This document shows positions 8,810 through 19,447 of a DNA stretch of 64,000 nt, one piece after another (position 1 is the first letter of the stretch; each line of letters starts with the position of its first letter). This DNA comes from CBDESN01 sp965242495 (GTDB lineage Bacteria; Pseudomonadota; Alphaproteobacteria; MPNO01). The stretch covers positions 1,674,001 to 1,738,000 of the forward strand of contig OZ251446.1 of assembly GCA_965242495.1 (NCBI GenBank), given 5' to 3'. A program made the position numbers and the translations under genes. The notes under the pieces are model-generated. The model saw nothing but the letters and a program-made list of their open reading frames with translations, made no database searches and had not been told where the DNA came from.

Positions 8810-9310
8810 ATGGGTGAGAAACAGACCTGCCGCGGCCGCGCCGTCGTCATGCAGCCGGATCAGGGACCGTCCTTCTGGCAGCCGGTTCCGGCCAACGGCC
8901 ACGCCGACCCCAAGCTGTTCCCCGCCAATACCGCGTTCGACGGGGTCTCGATGGGCTATCAGACGATCGCGGTCGGCGGGCGGGTCCGCGAGCATTCGCA
9001 TCCCGAGCAGGCCGAACTGCAGATCTGCTTCCGCGGCAAGGGGCGGGTGCGGGTGGACGGAGCGAACCACGACATCGTCCCCGGCACCGCCTGCTTCCTG
9101 GGCTACGACGTGAAACACGAGATCGTCAACGAAAGCGACGAGGAGCTGGTGATGATCTGGGTCATCGTCCCGGCGGGGCTCGAGACCTTCTTCGAGACGG
9201 TCGGCCGGCCGCGCCGACGGGGCGAGCCGGCCCCGCCAGCGTTTCCGCGGCCCGACGACGTGGTCGCCATCGAGCGCCGCCTGGGCATGAACGACACCAG
9301 GGCGGAATGA
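8810..9310 (+). CDS. Cupin-domain protein
   Basis: A 166-residue single-domain cupin. Motif 1 is REHSHPEQAELQICFRGKG (about 64-82), with His-x-His and Glu metal ligands. Motif 2 is around PGTACFLGYDVKHEIVNES, with a further His. Such proteins are small metal-binding beta-barrels with roles from dioxygenase to sugar isomerase; the reaction is not predictable. A strong AAGGAGGGA precedes the ATG at 8810, so I use that rather than the upstream in-frame ATG at 8750. A stuttered GACCGTGAAGGA-like repeat lies just before it. Confidence 0.78.
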   Translation: MGEKQTCRGRAVVMQPDQGPSFWQPVPANGHADPKLFPANTAFDGVSMGYQTIAVGGRVREHSHPEQAELQICFRGKGRVRVDGANHDIVPGTACFLGYDVKHEIVNESDEELVMIWVIVPAGLETFFETVGRPRRRGEPAPPAFPRPDDVVAIERRLGMNDTRAE

Positions 9311-9341
9311 CGCAGGCGAAGCGCGAACCGGGGAGGACCAT

Positions 9342-10142
9342 ATGCCCAAGATCGATATCGGCGACGCCGAGATCCATTACGAGAGCCGGGGCGACGGGCC
9401 GCCGCTCATGCTGGTGCCGGGGCTCGGCGGCGGCGGCGCGTTCTGGTCGAAACAGGTCGAGGCGTTCTCCGCCGATTTCCGCGTCGTCATCCACGACCAT
9501 CGCGGGGCCGGTCAGAGCACGCACTCGCTGATCGAGTACTCCGTCGACCAGATGGCGAGCGACACGATCAAGCTGATGGACGGTCTCGGCCTCGACAGCG
9601 CCCATTACGTCGGCCATTCGACCGGCGGGGCGATCGGCCAGACGATTGCGCAGGACCATCCGGAGCGGCTGCGAAGCCTCGTCCTGAGCGCGACCTGGGC
9701 CGGGCCGGACGCGTATTTCCGACGCTGCTTCGAGATGCGCAGGGAAATCCTCCGGGATCTGGGGTTGGAGAGCTACAGCCGCGCTTCGATGCTGGTGTTG
9801 ATGCCGCCGTGGTGGATCGCCGAGAACGACGACCGGGTGGCCGAACAATCCCGGGGGCTGGCGGCGAACGACCCGCCGGTCGAGGTGATGCTGAGCCGCA
9901 TCGATGCGATCATGGCGTATGACCGCCGCGCCGGGCTCGGCCGCATCGGCGTCCCGACCCTGGTGATCTGCGCCCGCGACGACGCGGTGACGCCGCTCCA
10001 TCTGTCGGACGAGGTCGCGCGGACGATTCCCGCCGCGCGGCAGGTGGTGCTGGACCGGGGCGGCCATTTCGTCCCCATCGTCTCGCCCGCGGAATACAAC
10101 CGGCCGGTGCTCGATTTCCTCAAGGAGCGCGCCGGCCTCTGA
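9342..10142 (+). CDS. Alpha/beta hydrolase (3-oxoadipate enol-lactonase-like)
   Basis: A 266-residue alpha/beta-hydrolase with the oxyanion-side motif VPGLGGGG (25-32), the DHRGAGQS turn, the nucleophile elbow GHSTGG (Ser93), an acid in CARDDAVTP (Asp213 or Asp214) and His242 in GGHFVP. The overall pattern is that of PcaD/RutD-like small hydrolases. The substrate is unknown. It lies 31 bp after the cupin gene and 23 bp before the next gene, so these three may be cotranscribed. Confidence 0.83.
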   Translation: MPKIDIGDAEIHYESRGDGPPLMLVPGLGGGGAFWSKQVEAFSADFRVVIHDHRGAGQSTHSLIEYSVDQMASDTIKLMDGLGLDSAHYVGHSTGGAIGQTIAQDHPERLRSLVLSATWAGPDAYFRRCFEMRREILRDLGLESYSRASMLVLMPPWWIAENDDRVAEQSRGLAANDPPVEVMLSRIDAIMAYDRRAGLGRIGVPTLVICARDDAVTPLHLSDEVARTIPAARQVVLDRGGHFVPIVSPAEYNRPVLDFLKERAGL

Positions 10143-10165
10143 CGATTCCGGCGGGCGCGACGGCG

Positions 10166-10828
10166 ATGGCCGACACCGCAACCGGGCCGGGCCCGACGAC
10201 GGCGGCGTTCGACTTCACGGTGCGCGGCTGCTTCTCGACCCCGGTCGCCACGCTCGAACTCCCCGGCGGCGACGCCTTGAACGCGGAGTTGCGCGCCGTC
10301 ATCCTCGCCCGCGCCGCGGCGACGCCGGGCGCGCGCCACAGCAATCTGGGCGGCTGGCAATCGAGTTGGGATTTCGACCAGTGGGGCGGCACCGCGGGAC
10401 GGACCGTACTCGCCGCCGCAATCGAGGTCGCCGACCAGCTCACCTCCGACCGCAGCGGCAAGCCGATCCCGGTCGAGTGGAAGTACAACGCCTGGGCCAA
10501 CGTCAACCGCGCCGGACACGCCAACGAGTTCCACACCCATCCCGGCGCGTTCTGGTCGGCGACCTATTACGTCGACGACGGCGGCATCGACGCCGACCCT
10601 TCCCTCGGCGGCGAGTTCGAGATGCAGGATCCGCGCGGCGTCGCCCCGGCAATGTACGCGCCGTTGCTGGCCTTCGCCCTGCCCGGCGGCCAGTCGGCCG
10701 GCGCCGCCGAGCTGATCCGCCCCAAGGCCGGGATGATGATCGTGTTCCCGGCCTGGTTGTCGCACGGCGTGCGCCCCTATGCCGGCAAGGCCGCCCGCAT
10801 CTCGGTGGCCCTCAACCTCAGCCTGTAG
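10166..10828 (+). CDS. Putative 2OG-Fe(II) oxygenase, TIGR02466-like
   Basis: A 220-residue protein matching the TIGR02466 family (a double-stranded beta-helix related to 2-oxoglutarate/Fe(II) oxygenases). Visible features are WKYNAWANVN (106-115), the putative iron-site segment EFHTHPGAFWSATYYVDD (His123/His125), and a distal SHGVRPY (His200) with Arg211 for 2-oxoglutarate, then the terminal ISVALNLSL strand. The target is unknown. The usual second acidic ligand is not obvious, so catalytic competence is unproven. Confidence 0.75.
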   Translation: MADTATGPGPTTAAFDFTVRGCFSTPVATLELPGGDALNAELRAVILARAAATPGARHSNLGGWQSSWDFDQWGGTAGRTVLAAAIEVADQLTSDRSGKPIPVEWKYNAWANVNRAGHANEFHTHPGAFWSATYYVDDGGIDADPSLGGEFEMQDPRGVAPAMYAPLLAFALPGGQSAGAAELIRPKAGMMIVFPAWLSHGVRPYAGKAARISVALNLSL

Positions 10829-10837
10829 GCCGTCGCG

Positions 10838-11830
10838 ATGGATCGCATCGGCATCGTCGGCGCCGGGGCGTGGGGCGCCGCCCTGAGCCGGGTGGCGCGG
10901 CGGGCGGGCCGCGAGGTCGTGATCTGGGCGCGCACGCCGGAGACCGCAGCGGCGATCGACCGGCGCCGCGCCAATCCCGAACGCCTGCCCGGCATCGAGC
11001 TCGACTCCGGAGTCCGGGCGACGTCGCGCTTAGCCGACATGGCGTCCGCGGATGCGATCCTGCTGGCCATGCCGGCGCAGTTCCTGCGCGAAGTGACCGA
11101 ACGCCTGGCGCCGGCGGTCGCGCGCGCGGTCCCGGCCGTGGTGTGCGCCAAGGGAATCGAGCGGGAGACCGGCGCGCTGATGAGCGAGATCGTTGCCCGG
11201 ACGCTGCCTCGATGCCCCTGTGCGGTCCTCTCGGGCCCCACCTTCGCGATCGAAGTCGCCCGCGGCCAGCCAGCCGCGGTGACGATCGCCTGCGCCGACG
11301 CCGCGGTCGCCCGATCGCTGGCCGACGCGCTGGGCGGCGCCCGCTTCCGGCCCTATTGTTCGCCGGACGTGGTCGGCGCCGAGGTCGGCGGCGCGGTCAA
11401 GAACGTCGTCGCCATCGCCTGTGGGATCGCCGAGGGGCGGGGGCTTGGCGAGAACGCGCGGGCGGCGCTGATCACCCGCGGCCTGGCGGAGATGACCCGC
11501 CTCTGCGTCGCCAAGGGCGGCCGGGCGTCGACCATGACGGGCCTGTCGGGGCTCGGCGACCTGACGCTGACCTGCTCCAGCGCGCAGTCGCGCAACTACG
11601 CGCTCGGCCTCGCCCTGGGCCGCGGCGGGACGCCCGGCGACCTCCTCGCCGGCCGACGCGCGGTGACCGAGGGCGTCCATTCGGCCGCGGCGGTGGTCGG
11701 TCTTGCAGGACGCAACGGCATCGAGATGCCGATCTGCGCCGCGGTGGACGCCATCCTCAACCGGGGCGAGTCGGTGGAAGCGGCGATCGAGGGCGTTCTC
11801 GCGCGGCCGTTCCGCGCCGAGGGCTGGTGA
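10838..11830 (+). CDS. gpsA: Glycerol-3-phosphate dehydrogenase [NAD(P)+]
   Basis: A 330-residue GpsA that reduces dihydroxyacetone phosphate to sn-glycerol-3-phosphate for phospholipid synthesis. The Rossmann motif GAGAWGAAL is at 7-15. It has VVCAKGIE, SGPTFAIEVARGQPAA, and the catalytic lysine in GGAVKNVVAIACGI, followed by GLSGLGDLTLTCSS and ALGRG. Full length, cytosolic. It lies in the usual tsaD-gpsA-EVE neighbourhood, although three extra genes sit between tsaD and gpsA here. Confidence 0.97.
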   Translation: MDRIGIVGAGAWGAALSRVARRAGREVVIWARTPETAAAIDRRRANPERLPGIELDSGVRATSRLADMASADAILLAMPAQFLREVTERLAPAVARAVPAVVCAKGIERETGALMSEIVARTLPRCPCAVLSGPTFAIEVARGQPAAVTIACADAAVARSLADALGGARFRPYCSPDVVGAEVGGAVKNVVAIACGIAEGRGLGENARAALITRGLAEMTRLCVAKGGRASTMTGLSGLGDLTLTCSSAQSRNYALGLALGRGGTPGDLLAGRRAVTEGVHSAAAVVGLAGRNGIEMPICAAVDAILNRGESVEAAIEGVLARPFRAEGW

Positions 11831-11876
11831 CGGCGCGGCTCCGACGCGGCTGACGATTCGATCGAGGGAGACGAAC

Positions 11877-12290
11877 ATGGCGTATTGGCTGTTGAAGTCC
11901 GAACCCGAGAGCTGGTCCTGGGACGACCAGACGAAGGCCGGCGTCGCCGAATGGGACGGCGTCAGGAACCATCAGGCCAACAACAACATGAAGGCGATGC
12001 GCAACGGCGACCGCGCGATGTTCTACCATTCGGGGCGAGACCGGGAGATCGTGGGCGTCGTCGAAGTGGTGCGCGAGCATTACCCCGACCCCACCGATCC
12101 CTCGGGCCGGTTCGGCATGGTCGACGTGAAGGCGTTGGCGCCGGTCGCGACGCCGGTGACCCTGGCCCGGATACGGGCGACGCCCGAACTGGAGTCGCTG
12201 AAGCTGCTGCGCCAATCCCGCCTGTCGGTGGCGCCGGTGGAGCCGGAACATTGGACGATCCTGTGCAAGATGGCCGGCGTAGCGCCGTAG
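11877..12290 (+). CDS. EVE domain-containing protein
   Basis: A 137-residue single EVE (PUA-like) domain: YWLLKSEPESWSW at the N-terminus, the characteristic WDGVRNHQANNNMKAM (about 31-46), GDRAMFYHSG, and a VAPVEPEHWTILCKM end. EVE domains bind modified cytosines in nucleic acid. Standalone members like this one are housekeeping in alphaproteobacteria, typically beside gpsA as here. A GGGAGA precedes the ATG at 11877. Confidence 0.93.
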   Translation: MAYWLLKSEPESWSWDDQTKAGVAEWDGVRNHQANNNMKAMRNGDRAMFYHSGRDREIVGVVEVVREHYPDPTDPSGRFGMVDVKALAPVATPVTLARIRATPELESLKLLRQSRLSVAPVEPEHWTILCKMAGVAP

Positions 12291-12649
12291 GCCCCGCCGT
12301 CGCCCTGTGCGCGGCGGCGGACCTCCCCGACCCCGGCGGCAAGGGGTTTCGCCTTCCCGGCCGCGCGCCCTTCTTCGTGATCCGCCGGGGCGGACGGGTG
12401 TTCGGCTACGTCAACGCCTGCCCGCATCGGGGAACGCCGCTCGACTGGAAGCCCGACGCCTTCCTGACCCCGGACAGGACGCTGATCCAATGCTCGACCC
12501 ATGGCGCGCGCTTCCGCATCGACGACGGGGGCTGCGTCGCCGGCCCGTGCATGGGACGAGCGCTGGCGACCGTCCGGGTCGAAGTCGAGGACGGGATGCT
12601 GCTGCTCGCCGCGGACCAGCCGGCCGAACGCGGCGTCAGACGATCTTGA
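12263..12649 (+). CDS. Rieske [2Fe-2S] ferredoxin-like protein
   Basis: About 128 residues with both Rieske cluster motifs: CPHRGTPLDW and CSTHGARF (C-x-H and C-x2-H), the pattern of single-domain Rieske ferredoxins that pass electrons to oxygenases. No ATG precedes the conserved region in this frame; GTG at 12263 is the best start and lies 28 bp inside the EVE gene, implying translational coupling. No partner oxygenase is adjacent. The 3' end overlaps the convergent coiled-coil gene by 14 bp. Confidence 0.83.
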   Translation: MQDGRRSAVGPAVALCAAADLPDPGGKGFRLPGRAPFFVIRRGGRVFGYVNACPHRGTPLDWKPDAFLTPDRTLIQCSTHGARFRIDDGGCVAGPCMGRALATVRVEVEDGMLLLAADQPAERGVRRS

Positions 12650-13130
12650 TCGCGGCGACCACTACGCCGGCGATGCCGATGCCGCCGGCGATCATCGCCC
12701 CGATCAACCACCTGACGAGCTCCAGCTTGGCCGCGTTGATGGCGGCCGCGGTCTCCTGCCGTAGCGTCTCGACGGCGGCGTCGATCCTTTCCGCCGTCTC
12801 GCGGCGCAGCGTCTCGACGGCGGCGTCGATCTTTTCCGCCGTCTCGCGACGCAGCGTCTCGACGTCGGTCTTGACGGCGTCGAGGTCAGCCTTGACGGTC
12901 TTGAGTTCGGCTCCGACGGCTTTGAATTCAGCCTCGACGTCGGCCTTGAAGGCTTTGAGTTCGGCCTCGAGATCGATCCTCACGTCTTCGATGTCGGACT
13001 TGGCGGCGAGCCCTCCCTCCAGCAGCTTGACCTGCTGGCGCACCAGAACCGCCGCCTGGGATTCAGGCATGCCGGCCTTGGCCAACTCGTTGATCGCTTC
13101 GTGCGTATCGAGAAGCAGTGCGGGCGTCAT
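12636..13130 (-). CDS. Coiled-coil membrane protein (CCDC90/DUF1640-like)
   Basis: A 164-residue protein: a short N-terminal helical segment (LLDTHEAINELAKAGMPE), a long alpha-helical stretch with acid-hydrophobic periodicity, and three near-identical 15-residue repeats of the type ETAEKIDAAVETLRR (about 90-130). It ends in one membrane helix (LIGAMIAGGIGIAGVVVAAI). This is the layout of DUF1640/CCDC90 proteins, related to the mitochondrial calcium uniporter regulator family. I start at the ATG at 13130; longer frames add unsupported sequence. The DNA repeats encoding the 15-mers could expand or contract. Confidence 0.75.
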   Translation of the reverse strand: MTPALLLDTHEAINELAKAGMPESQAAVLVRQQVKLLEGGLAAKSDIEDVRIDLEAELKAFKADVEAEFKAVGAELKTVKADLDAVKTDVETLRRETAEKIDAAVETLRRETAERIDAAVETLRQETAAAINAAKLELVRWLIGAMIAGGIGIAGVVVAAIKIV

Positions 13131-13257
13131 GACCACAATATATCCGTCGCCGCCGCGGCGGGGAAGGGCTTCGATACATCCGCCGCCGTCAGCTTGTCCG
13201 GTGGGGCGTTTGCCAACATAATCGGGCATCGAGCGCGCTTCGGAGGAGTTACGGGCC

Positions 13258-15198
<1,941 letters not shown>

Positions 15199-15224
15199 CG
15201 CCGCCGGGCCGCCGACGCGGCGCC

Positions 15225-16526
15225 ATGCCCGCCGACGCCCGCGCCATCGCCGCGGACGCCCTGCACGCGGTCCTCCGCCGGCGGCGCGCGCTCGACGATG
15301 CGCTGCCCGGCCATGCCGGGTTTCCGGAGCTCGCGACGCGGGACCGCGCATTCGCCCGGTCGATCGCGGCGACCGCACTCCGGCGGCTCGGCCAGATCGA
15401 CGACCTGTTGGCCAGATGCCTCGACCGACCGCTGCCGCGCCGCGCGGCGATGGTCGAGGACGTATTGCGCAGCGGGGCGGCGCAGATCGTCTTCCTCGGC
15501 GCGCCCGCGCATGCCGCGGTCGACCGCAGCGTCGGCCTGCTGCGGGGCGCCGGGCAGGCGGGCTACAAGGGGCTGGTCAACGCGGTCCTGCGCCGCATCG
15601 CCGCGGAGGGCGCGGCGATGGCCGCCGGCCAGGACGCGCCGCGGCTGGATACGCCGGACTGGCTGTGGCGGGCGTGGCGGCGGGCGTTCGGCGAGGCGCG
15701 GTGTCGCCGCATCGCCGTCAGCCATCTGCGCGAAGCTCCGCTCGACATCACCGTGAGGCGCGACCCTGCGGGCTGGGCGGCGAAGCTTGGGGCCGAACGC
15801 CTGCCGACGGGAACGCTGCGCCGCGCCGCCGGCGGGCGGATCGACGGTCTACCCGGCTTCGCCGCCGGCGAATGGTGGGTGCAGGACGCCGCCGCGGCGA
15901 TGCCGGCGCGGCTGCTGATGCGCGGCCTGGCGGGCGGGCCTTCGGGCCGGCGCGTCGCCGACCTGTGCGCCGCCCCGGGCGGCAAGACCGCGCAGCTCGC
16001 CGCCGCGGGCGCAGCGGTCACCGCGCTCGACCGGTCGGCCGAGCGGTTGGCCATGCTCGAAGCCAATCTGGCGCGGCTGGGACTCGCCGCCGCGACGGTC
16101 CGCGAGGAGGTCGAGTCATGGCGCCCGGAGCGGCGATTCGACGCCGTCCTGCTGGATGCGCCCTGCACCGGCACCGGCACCATCCGGCGGCATCCCGACA
16201 TCCAGCACCTCAAGACCGCGGCGGACGCGGCGCGGCTCGCACGGCTGCAGGAGCGGCTGATCGAGGCCGCCGCCCGGCTGGTGGCGCCGGGCGGCCTGCT
16301 GGTCTACAGCGTCTGCTCGCTGCAACCCGAGGAAGGGCCGGAACGGATCGCCGCCTTCATCGGCGGCGGCGCGCCGTTCGTCCGCGAGCGGGTGGCGCCG
16401 GAGGAGATCGGCGGCATCGCGGAGGCGGTCACGCCGGCGGGCGACCTGCAGACGCTGCCCTGCCATCTGGCGGCGGCGGGCGGGCTGGACGGGTTCTACG
16501 CGGCGCGGCTCCGCCGCCGGCCTTGA
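15225..16526 (+). CDS. rsmB: 16S rRNA (cytosine967-C5)-methyltransferase
   Basis: A 433-residue RsmB/Fmu protein. The N-terminal NusB-like RNA-binding domain (about 1-140) contains LATRDRAFARSIAATALRRLG. The SAM-binding domain has VADLCAAPGGKTAQLA (motif I). DAPCTGTGTIRRHPD carries one of the paired catalytic cysteines and YSVCSLQPEEG the nucleophile cysteine. It methylates C967 of 16S rRNA. It starts 26 bp after acs. Confidence 0.94.
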   Translation: MPADARAIAADALHAVLRRRRALDDALPGHAGFPELATRDRAFARSIAATALRRLGQIDDLLARCLDRPLPRRAAMVEDVLRSGAAQIVFLGAPAHAAVDRSVGLLRGAGQAGYKGLVNAVLRRIAAEGAAMAAGQDAPRLDTPDWLWRAWRRAFGEARCRRIAVSHLREAPLDITVRRDPAGWAAKLGAERLPTGTLRRAAGGRIDGLPGFAAGEWWVQDAAAAMPARLLMRGLAGGPSGRRVADLCAAPGGKTAQLAAAGAAVTALDRSAERLAMLEANLARLGLAAATVREEVESWRPERRFDAVLLDAPCTGTGTIRRHPDIQHLKTAADAARLARLQERLIEAAARLVAPGGLLVYSVCSLQPEEGPERIAAFIGGGAPFVRERVAPEEIGGIAEAVTPAGDLQTLPCHLAAAGGLDGFYAARLRRRP

Positions 16527-16670
16527 CGGCGGCGCAACGGTCGTCGCAGAACTGCGCCAAGCCGCAGGTCGTCCCGATCCTCCCTCGCCGTCGCGACGGC
16601 GGGCGGCCATGCCTGCGGGAGCGGCGGCGGCGAAACGCCCTGCGTCCCTGTGAAACCCGGGAGCGGAAGC

Positions 16671-17459
16671 ATGAAGATCCAGCTCGGCGGCATCGCGTTC
16701 AACTACGAGATCGGCGGCAAGCCGGGCGCGCCGTGGGTGACCTTCGCCCACGCGCTCGCCAACGACCTCACGCTGTGGGACGAGCAGGCGGCCCGTCTCG
16801 AAGACCGCTACCGCATCCTGCGCTACGACCAGCGCGGCCATGGCGGGTCCGAGGCGACGGACGGCCCCTACGGCTTCGACATGCTGATCGGCGACGCGCT
16901 CGGCCTGTGGGACGCGCTCGGAGTCGAGCGGAGCCACTGGGTCGGGCTCTCGATCGGCGGAATGATCGGCTACGGCCTGGCGCAGGACCATGCGGACCGG
17001 CTGACCACCCTGGTCGCGTGCGACGCCCGCCCCGACGCCCCGCCCGACTACGCCGCCTATTTCCAGCACCGCATCGACACGGCGCGCGAGAAGGGCATGA
17101 AAGGGCTGGTGGAGCCGACGATCGAACGCTGGTTTACGGCCGAGACGCGGGCGGCGAACCCGCCGGTCCTCGACAAGGTGCGCGGGACGATCCGGGCTAC
17201 CGATCCGGTCGGCCATGCGGGCTGCTGCGAAGCGCTCAAGCGGCTCGCGTTCGGCGCGCGCCTGGGCGACATCGCGATCCCCACCCTGCTCATCGGCGGA
17301 GCCGCCGACAAGGGAGCGCCGCCGGAGGCGCTCGCCGAAGCGCAGCGCGCGATTCCCGGCGCGCGGCGCGTGGTCATCGACGGCGCCGGCCACATCTCGA
17401 ACCTGGAGAACCCGGCGCAGTTCAACCGCGCGCTCGAAGAGTTCCTGGATTCGCACTAA
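16671..17459 (+). CDS. Alpha/beta hydrolase, 3-oxoadipate enol-lactonase-like
   Basis: A 262-residue alpha/beta-hydrolase. It has RYDQRGHGGSE after strand 4, the nucleophile elbow GLSIGG (Ser94), a late GGAADKGAP acid region and DGAGHISNLENP with the catalytic His. The whole pattern resembles PcaD, which opens beta-ketoadipate enol-lactone, but no other protocatechuate genes are nearby and many PcaD-like hydrolases have other substrates. I choose the ATG at 16671 behind GGGAGCGGA. The stop overlaps the convergent GST stop by 4 bp. Confidence 0.82.
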   Translation: MKIQLGGIAFNYEIGGKPGAPWVTFAHALANDLTLWDEQAARLEDRYRILRYDQRGHGGSEATDGPYGFDMLIGDALGLWDALGVERSHWVGLSIGGMIGYGLAQDHADRLTTLVACDARPDAPPDYAAYFQHRIDTAREKGMKGLVEPTIERWFTAETRAANPPVLDKVRGTIRATDPVGHAGCCEALKRLAFGARLGDIAIPTLLIGGAADKGAPPEALAEAQRAIPGARRVVIDGAGHISNLENPAQFNRALEEFLDSH

Positions 17460-18103
17460 CCGCCGGGGCCGTCGGGCTGCCGGTCCGGATGGGCGGCGGC
17501 GAACGGCTCCAGCGCGGCGCAGTTCTCGTCGATGGCCCGGATGAGCGGGTAGTCGTCGAGCGGGCAATCGAACCGCACCGCGTTGGCGACCTGGGGCGCG
17601 AGGCAGACGTCGGCCATGGTCACCCGGTCGCCGCAGCAGAACCGGCCCGCCCGGCCGCTCCGCGCGAGCAAGCCTTCCAGCCCGGCGAACCCCTCGGCGA
17701 TCCAATGCGCGTACCAGGCCCGGCGCGCCGCCTCGTCCTGGCCGAGGACGTCCTCGAGGTATTTGAGCACGCGCAGGTTGTTGAGCGGATGGATGTCGCA
17801 ACCGATCGTCTGCGCGACCGCGCGGACATAGGCGCGCGCCGCCGCGTCGTCGGGGATCAGCCGGGGCTCGCCCGGATAGGTCTCGTCCAGATATTCGATC
17901 GTCGCCATCGACTGGACCAGGACCCGATCGCCATCGGCGACCGCGGGCACCAGCCGCTGCGGGTTGACCGCCTCGAAGGCCGCTTCGCGATGCGCCCCGG
18001 CGGGCAGGCTCACGCCGATCGACTCGTAGGCGACGCCCTTGAGGTTGAGCGCGATGCGCAGCCGGTAGGCGGCGGAGGAGCGGAAATAGGTATAGAGTTT
18101 CAT
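17456..18103 (-). CDS. maiA: Maleylacetoacetate isomerase / zeta-class glutathione S-transferase
   Basis: A 215-residue zeta-class GST. The diagnostic active-site motif is SSAAYRLRIALN (about 9-20), followed by NPQRLVPAV, LVQSMATIEYLDE with the glutathione-contact QS, and IGCDIHPLNNLRVLKYL, all typical of MaiA. The enzyme isomerises maleylacetoacetate (tyrosine and homogentisate breakdown) or maleylpyruvate (gentisate breakdown). No hmgA or fah gene adjoins it in this window. I start at the ATG at 18103; the longer frame to 18178 adds unrelated residues. Confidence 0.88.
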   Translation of the reverse strand: MKLYTYFRSSAAYRLRIALNLKGVAYESIGVSLPAGAHREAAFEAVNPQRLVPAVADGDRVLVQSMATIEYLDETYPGEPRLIPDDAAARAYVRAVAQTIGCDIHPLNNLRVLKYLEDVLGQDEAARRAWYAHWIAEGFAGLEGLLARSGRAGRFCCGDRVTMADVCLAPQVANAVRFDCPLDDYPLIRAIDENCAALEPFAAAHPDRQPDGPGG

Positions 18104-18117
18104 CGGCGTCGCTCCGG

Positions 18118-19425
18118 TCAGACGTCCAGCGTGTGCTCGCGCTCCCACGGCGAAATCGCGCCGGCGTAGCTCCGCCATTCGTCGAGCTTGAGCTTGACGT
18201 AGGCCGAGACCAGCTCGTCGCCCAGCCCGTCGCGCGCCAGGCGGCTTTTGTCGAGCAGGCGCACGGCGTCCAGCAGGTTGGCGGGGAGCCTGCGCAGGCG
18301 GCGGAGGCGGCGCCCTTCCTCGTACATGTTGACGTCGAGGCGCCGGCCCGGCTCGCGCTCCTTCTCGATTCCGTCGAGGCCCGCCATCAGGATGCCGGCC
18401 TGCGCGAGATAGGGGTTGACGGCTCCGTCCATGAGTCGGAGTTCGAACCGGCCGGGATCCGGGATGCGGATCATGTGGGTGCGGTTGTTGCCCGAATAGC
18501 TGACCGCGTTGGGCGACCAGGCGGCGCCCGACAGCGTGACCGGGGCGTCGATCCGTTTATAGCTGTTGACGGTGGGGTTGAAGATGGCGGCGAGCGGCTC
18601 CGCCGCATGCAGCACGCCCGCCAGGAAGCGGTATCCGAGCGGGCTCAGGCCGAGCTCGCCGCCGGCGTCGAGAAACAGATTCCTGCGCCCCGTCTTGTTC
18701 CACAACGAGACGTGGGCGTGGCACCCGTTGCCGGTCAGCCCGACGAACGGCTTGGGCATGAAGGTCGCCCGCAGCCCGTGCGCCTCGGCGACGGTCTTGA
18801 CCATGAACTTGAAGAAGGCGTGGCGGTCGGCGGTGACGAGGCAATCGTCGTAGTCCCAGTTCATCTCGAACTGGCCGTTGGCGTCCTCGTGGTCGTTCTG
18901 GTACGGCCCCCAGCCCAGCGCGTCCATACCGTCGCAGATCTCGCTGATGACGTCGTAGCGCCGCATCAAGGCGGTCTGGTCGTAGCAGGGCTTCTCCTGG
19001 GCGTCGCGCGCATCGGCGACCGCCGCGCCGTCGGGATCCAAGAGGAAGAACTCGCACTCGACCCCGCTCTTCAGGCGGTAGCCCGCCGCCGCCGCGCGTT
19101 CGATCTGGCGCTTCAGGGCGACGCGCGGCGAGGCCTCGACCGGGCGGCCATCCATCCACAGGTCGGCGGCGAGCCAGCCGACCTCGGGCCGCCACGGCAG
19201 CTGCATCAGGCTGTCCGGGTCGGGCATCGCGAACATGTCGGGGTCGGCTGGCGTCATGTCGAGCCAGGCGGCGAATCCGGCGAACCCGGCGCCGGTTTTC
19301 TGCATGTCGCCGATCGCGCGCGCCGGCGCCAGCTTGGCGCGCAGGACGCCGAACAGGTCGACGAAACTGACGAGGAAGTATCGGATCTTCCGCTCGGCGG
19401 CGATCTTGACGAGGTCCTGGCTCAC
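18118..19425 (-). CDS. Glutamine synthetase-like ligase (GlnT / gamma-glutamylmethylamide synthetase type)
   Basis: A 435-residue member of the glutamine synthetase superfamily. N-terminal beta-grasp: RYFLVSFVDLFGVLRAK. Catalytic barrel: GVECEFFLLDPDG (metal glutamates), EDANGQFEMNWDY, GNGCHAHVSLW (ATP/glutamate site) and NNRTHMIRIPDPGRFELRLMDG. It is the last gene of a four-gene set with glutamate-synthase-like subunits. The same set occurs as glnT with glxBCD in rhizobia and as gmaS with mgsABC in methylamine users, where the ligase makes gamma-glutamylmethylamide. Sequence alone does not separate ammonia from methylamine as substrate. It starts 22 bp after the preceding gene's stop. Confidence 0.85.
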   Translation of the reverse strand: MSQDLVKIAAERKIRYFLVSFVDLFGVLRAKLAPARAIGDMQKTGAGFAGFAAWLDMTPADPDMFAMPDPDSLMQLPWRPEVGWLAADLWMDGRPVEASPRVALKRQIERAAAAGYRLKSGVECEFFLLDPDGAAVADARDAQEKPCYDQTALMRRYDVISEICDGMDALGWGPYQNDHEDANGQFEMNWDYDDCLVTADRHAFFKFMVKTVAEAHGLRATFMPKPFVGLTGNGCHAHVSLWNKTGRRNLFLDAGGELGLSPLGYRFLAGVLHAAEPLAAIFNPTVNSYKRIDAPVTLSGAAWSPNAVSYSGNNRTHMIRIPDPGRFELRLMDGAVNPYLAQAGILMAGLDGIEKEREPGRRLDVNMYEEGRRLRRLRRLPANLLDAVRLLDKSRLARDGLGDELVSAYVKLKLDEWRSYAGAISPWEREHTLDV

Positions 19426-19447
19426 GGTTGCGTCCCCTTCTTGCGGT

